64,000 bases of DNA from Sulfitobacter sp. M05 (GTDB taxonomy: Bacteria; Pseudomonadota; Alphaproteobacteria; Rhodobacterales; Rhodobacteraceae), in NCBI RefSeq assembly GCF_029285175.1, contig NZ_JABEDH010000001.1, forward strand, positions 1,488,001 through 1,552,000. The letters are read 5' to 3'. Positions 62,850 to 64,000 of the stretch are shown here, piece after piece. The notes under the pieces are model-generated. The model had not been told where the DNA came from. It made no database searches and saw only the letters and a program-made list of their open reading frames with translations. The position numbers and the translations under genes are program-made. Every line of letters begins with the position of its first letter. Positions within the stretch are counted from its first letter, which is position 1.

Positions 62850-64000
62850 TCAAAAGATCATCGGAATAACCGCACTTGCCAACAAAGACATGCTCAGGTT
62901 CAGCGGCACACCGATACGCATAAAGTCGGTGAATTTATATCCCCCCGGCCCATAGACCAGTGTGTTTGTCTGATAGCCAATCGGCGTGGCAAAGGCGCAG
63001 GACGCGGCAATCATCACCGCCACCACCAGAGGGCGCGGATCAATGCCCAGCGCAGCGGCAAGGCTGATGGCAATGGGCGTCATGATCACGGCCACCGCAT
63101 TATTCGACACAATTTCTGTCAGCACAGTGGTCAAAAGGAACACGCAGAAGATCACAGCGGTAAGCGGCAGGGTGCCCAAGGTCGGCGCAATCGCATCCAC
63201 CAGCATGGTAATCGCGCCCGAGTTCTGCAGGGCGGCCCCCACCGCCAGCATCGAGAAAATCAGCGCCAGTAACCGCCCCTCCACAAAGGAAAACGCCTCC
63301 TCTGCGTCGATACAGCCGGTGACCAGCACCAGCGCAACCGCGATCACCGCCAGCATCAGGATCGGGGCAACATTCAGCGCCGCCAAAGCCACAATCCCCA
63401 CAAGCGCTGCAATCGCGATGGGGGCGTGGCCACGCCGATAGGCCCGCGCAGAGGGGTGGCTGACATCCACCAGATCCATATCCGCCGCCAGCCGTGCAAT
63501 GTCTTCTGCCGCCCCTTCAAGCAGCAGGGTATCACCAACTTTCACAATTAATTCATCCAGTTGCATCCCGATGTTCTGGTTGCGCCGATGCACCGCCAGC
63601 GGATAAACACCGTAGCGCCGCCGCAACCGCATCGCGCCAAGCGCACGCCCCACCATGCGGCACCCCGGTGTGATCAGCACTTCAACCGTGCTGGTCTCAA
63701 CCGCGGACAGCTGATCGACACGTTTCAATTCCTTGGTTGCCTGTAGGCTCAACAGCTCGGTCATTTCTGTGCGCAGCACCACCCGATCACCGATCTGCAA
63801 GGTTACATCCTTGAGGTTACGGCGCAGCGATTGATCACCGCGCACCACGTCAACCAGCCGCACGCCTTCGCGTTTGAACAGTTTCACATCCAGAACTTCG
63901 CGCCCGATCAGGTTCGATTCCGGCGGAATGACAGCTTCGGTAAAGAACTTCATCTTGGAACGGCTCGACAACATCGCTGCCATGCTGTCCCGATCCGGCA
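62850..64000 (-). CDS. SLC13 family permease with TrkA-C domains, N-terminal part outside window
   Basis: At least 383 residues in frame to the window edge; the start lies beyond 64000. TrkA-C domains (about 12-165 of the visible part; EVLDVKLFKREGVRLVDVVR, LLEGAAEDIARLA) precede the second membrane half with EIVSNNAVAVIMTPIA and CAFATPIGYQTNTLVYGPGGY. Same architecture as 60637-62409 but clearly a different paralogue. Convergent with the K-channel gene, 7 nt apart. Confidence 0.88.
   Translation of the reverse strand, partial: PDRDSMAAMLSSRSKMKFFTEAVIPPESNLIGREVLDVKLFKREGVRLVDVVRGDQSLRRNLKDVTLQIGDRVVLRTEMTELLSLQATKELKRVDQLSAVETSTVEVLITPGCRMVGRALGAMRLRRRYGVYPLAVHRRNQNIGMQLDELIVKVGDTLLLEGAAEDIARLAADMDLVDVSHPSARAYRRGHAPIAIAALVGIVALAALNVAPILMLAVIAVALVLVTGCIDAEEAFSFVEGRLLALIFSMLAVGAALQNSGAITMLVDAIAPTLGTLPLTAVIFCVFLLTTVLTEIVSNNAVAVIMTPIAISLAAALGIDPRPLVVAVMIAASCAFATPIGYQTNTLVYGPGGYKFTDFMRIGVPLNLSMSLLASAVIPMIF

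Noticed and set aside
1..64000. tRNA, rRNA, CRISPR arrays, transposases, integrases, prophage genes
   Set aside because: Looked for while reading; no repeat-spacer array, no transposase or phage protein motifs and no recognisable tRNA cloverleaf were seen. Small RNAs cannot be excluded by eye.

Overview
The window reads as a chromosomal segment of a marine alphaproteobacterium of the Roseobacter group (Rhodobacterales). Pointers are the phaZ/phaC/phaP/phaR storage locus with PhaR boxes of the CTGC-N3-GCAG type, a PccR (ScfR-family) regulator beside pccB, a betI-betC-betB-betA operon for choline-O-sulfate and choline, the short prolyl-tRNA synthetase, and the generally high G+C with Shine-Dalgarno-led genes. 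I see no rRNA, tRNA, CRISPR array, prophage or intact insertion sequence. Gene density is high and almost everything is core-type metabolism, with a few accessory items.

Layout. 1-2.2 kb: end of a glutamine-synthetase-like gene and puuB (polyamine breakdown). 2.3-8.8 kb: polyhydroxyalkanoate locus (phaR, phaP and phaC on minus, phaZ on plus), interrupted between phaR and phaP by an epimerase gene and a divergent LysR regulator. 8.8-13.7 kb: small enzymes (GFA-like zinc protein, two alpha/beta hydrolases, VOC protein, M15-like peptidase), an in-frame ArsR-SRPBCC fusion and an MAPEG protein. 13.9-15.8 kb: thrS. 16.1-18.6 kb: a four-gene bufferin-type RiPP operon (DUF2282 precursor, DUF692/MNIO enzyme, DUF2063 partner, DoxX protein), the most notable system here. 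18.6-22 kb: ArsC/Spx-like protein, a lone cytochrome P450, an Ldh-family reductase. 22-25.9 kb: lolD, lolC/E, DUF2937 and proS on minus. 26-33.2 kb: pepT; then PerM-like permease, hdaA, ppk and ppx on plus. 33.1-36.5 kb: small minus-strand genes (VOC, secreted protein, nuclease/phosphatase, TerB-J protein, Glyoxalase_3).

36.5-50.3 kb is a propionyl-CoA region: methylmalonyl-CoA mutase, sulfotransferase-like gene, pccA, several small lipoprotein and hypothetical genes, a conspicuously A+T-rich membrane protein gene, pccB, an MFS exporter and pccR. TTTGCAAA-type sites lie in front of both pccB and pccR. 50.3-56.6 kb: thermonuclease and the bet operon, with a perfect 14-bp palindrome before betI. 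56.7-64 kb: DMT transporter, LysE/ArgO exporter with divergent ArgP-like regulator, a small protein, yebC, and two SLC13/TrkA-C permeases around a tiny potassium-channel-like protein; the last permease runs off the window.

How it fits together: carbon and energy storage (PHA, polyphosphate), propionyl-CoA assimilation under PccR, and osmoprotectant handling under BetI are each laid out with their own regulator and a recognisable operator. All function calls are by reading protein motifs and gene order; no database search was run.
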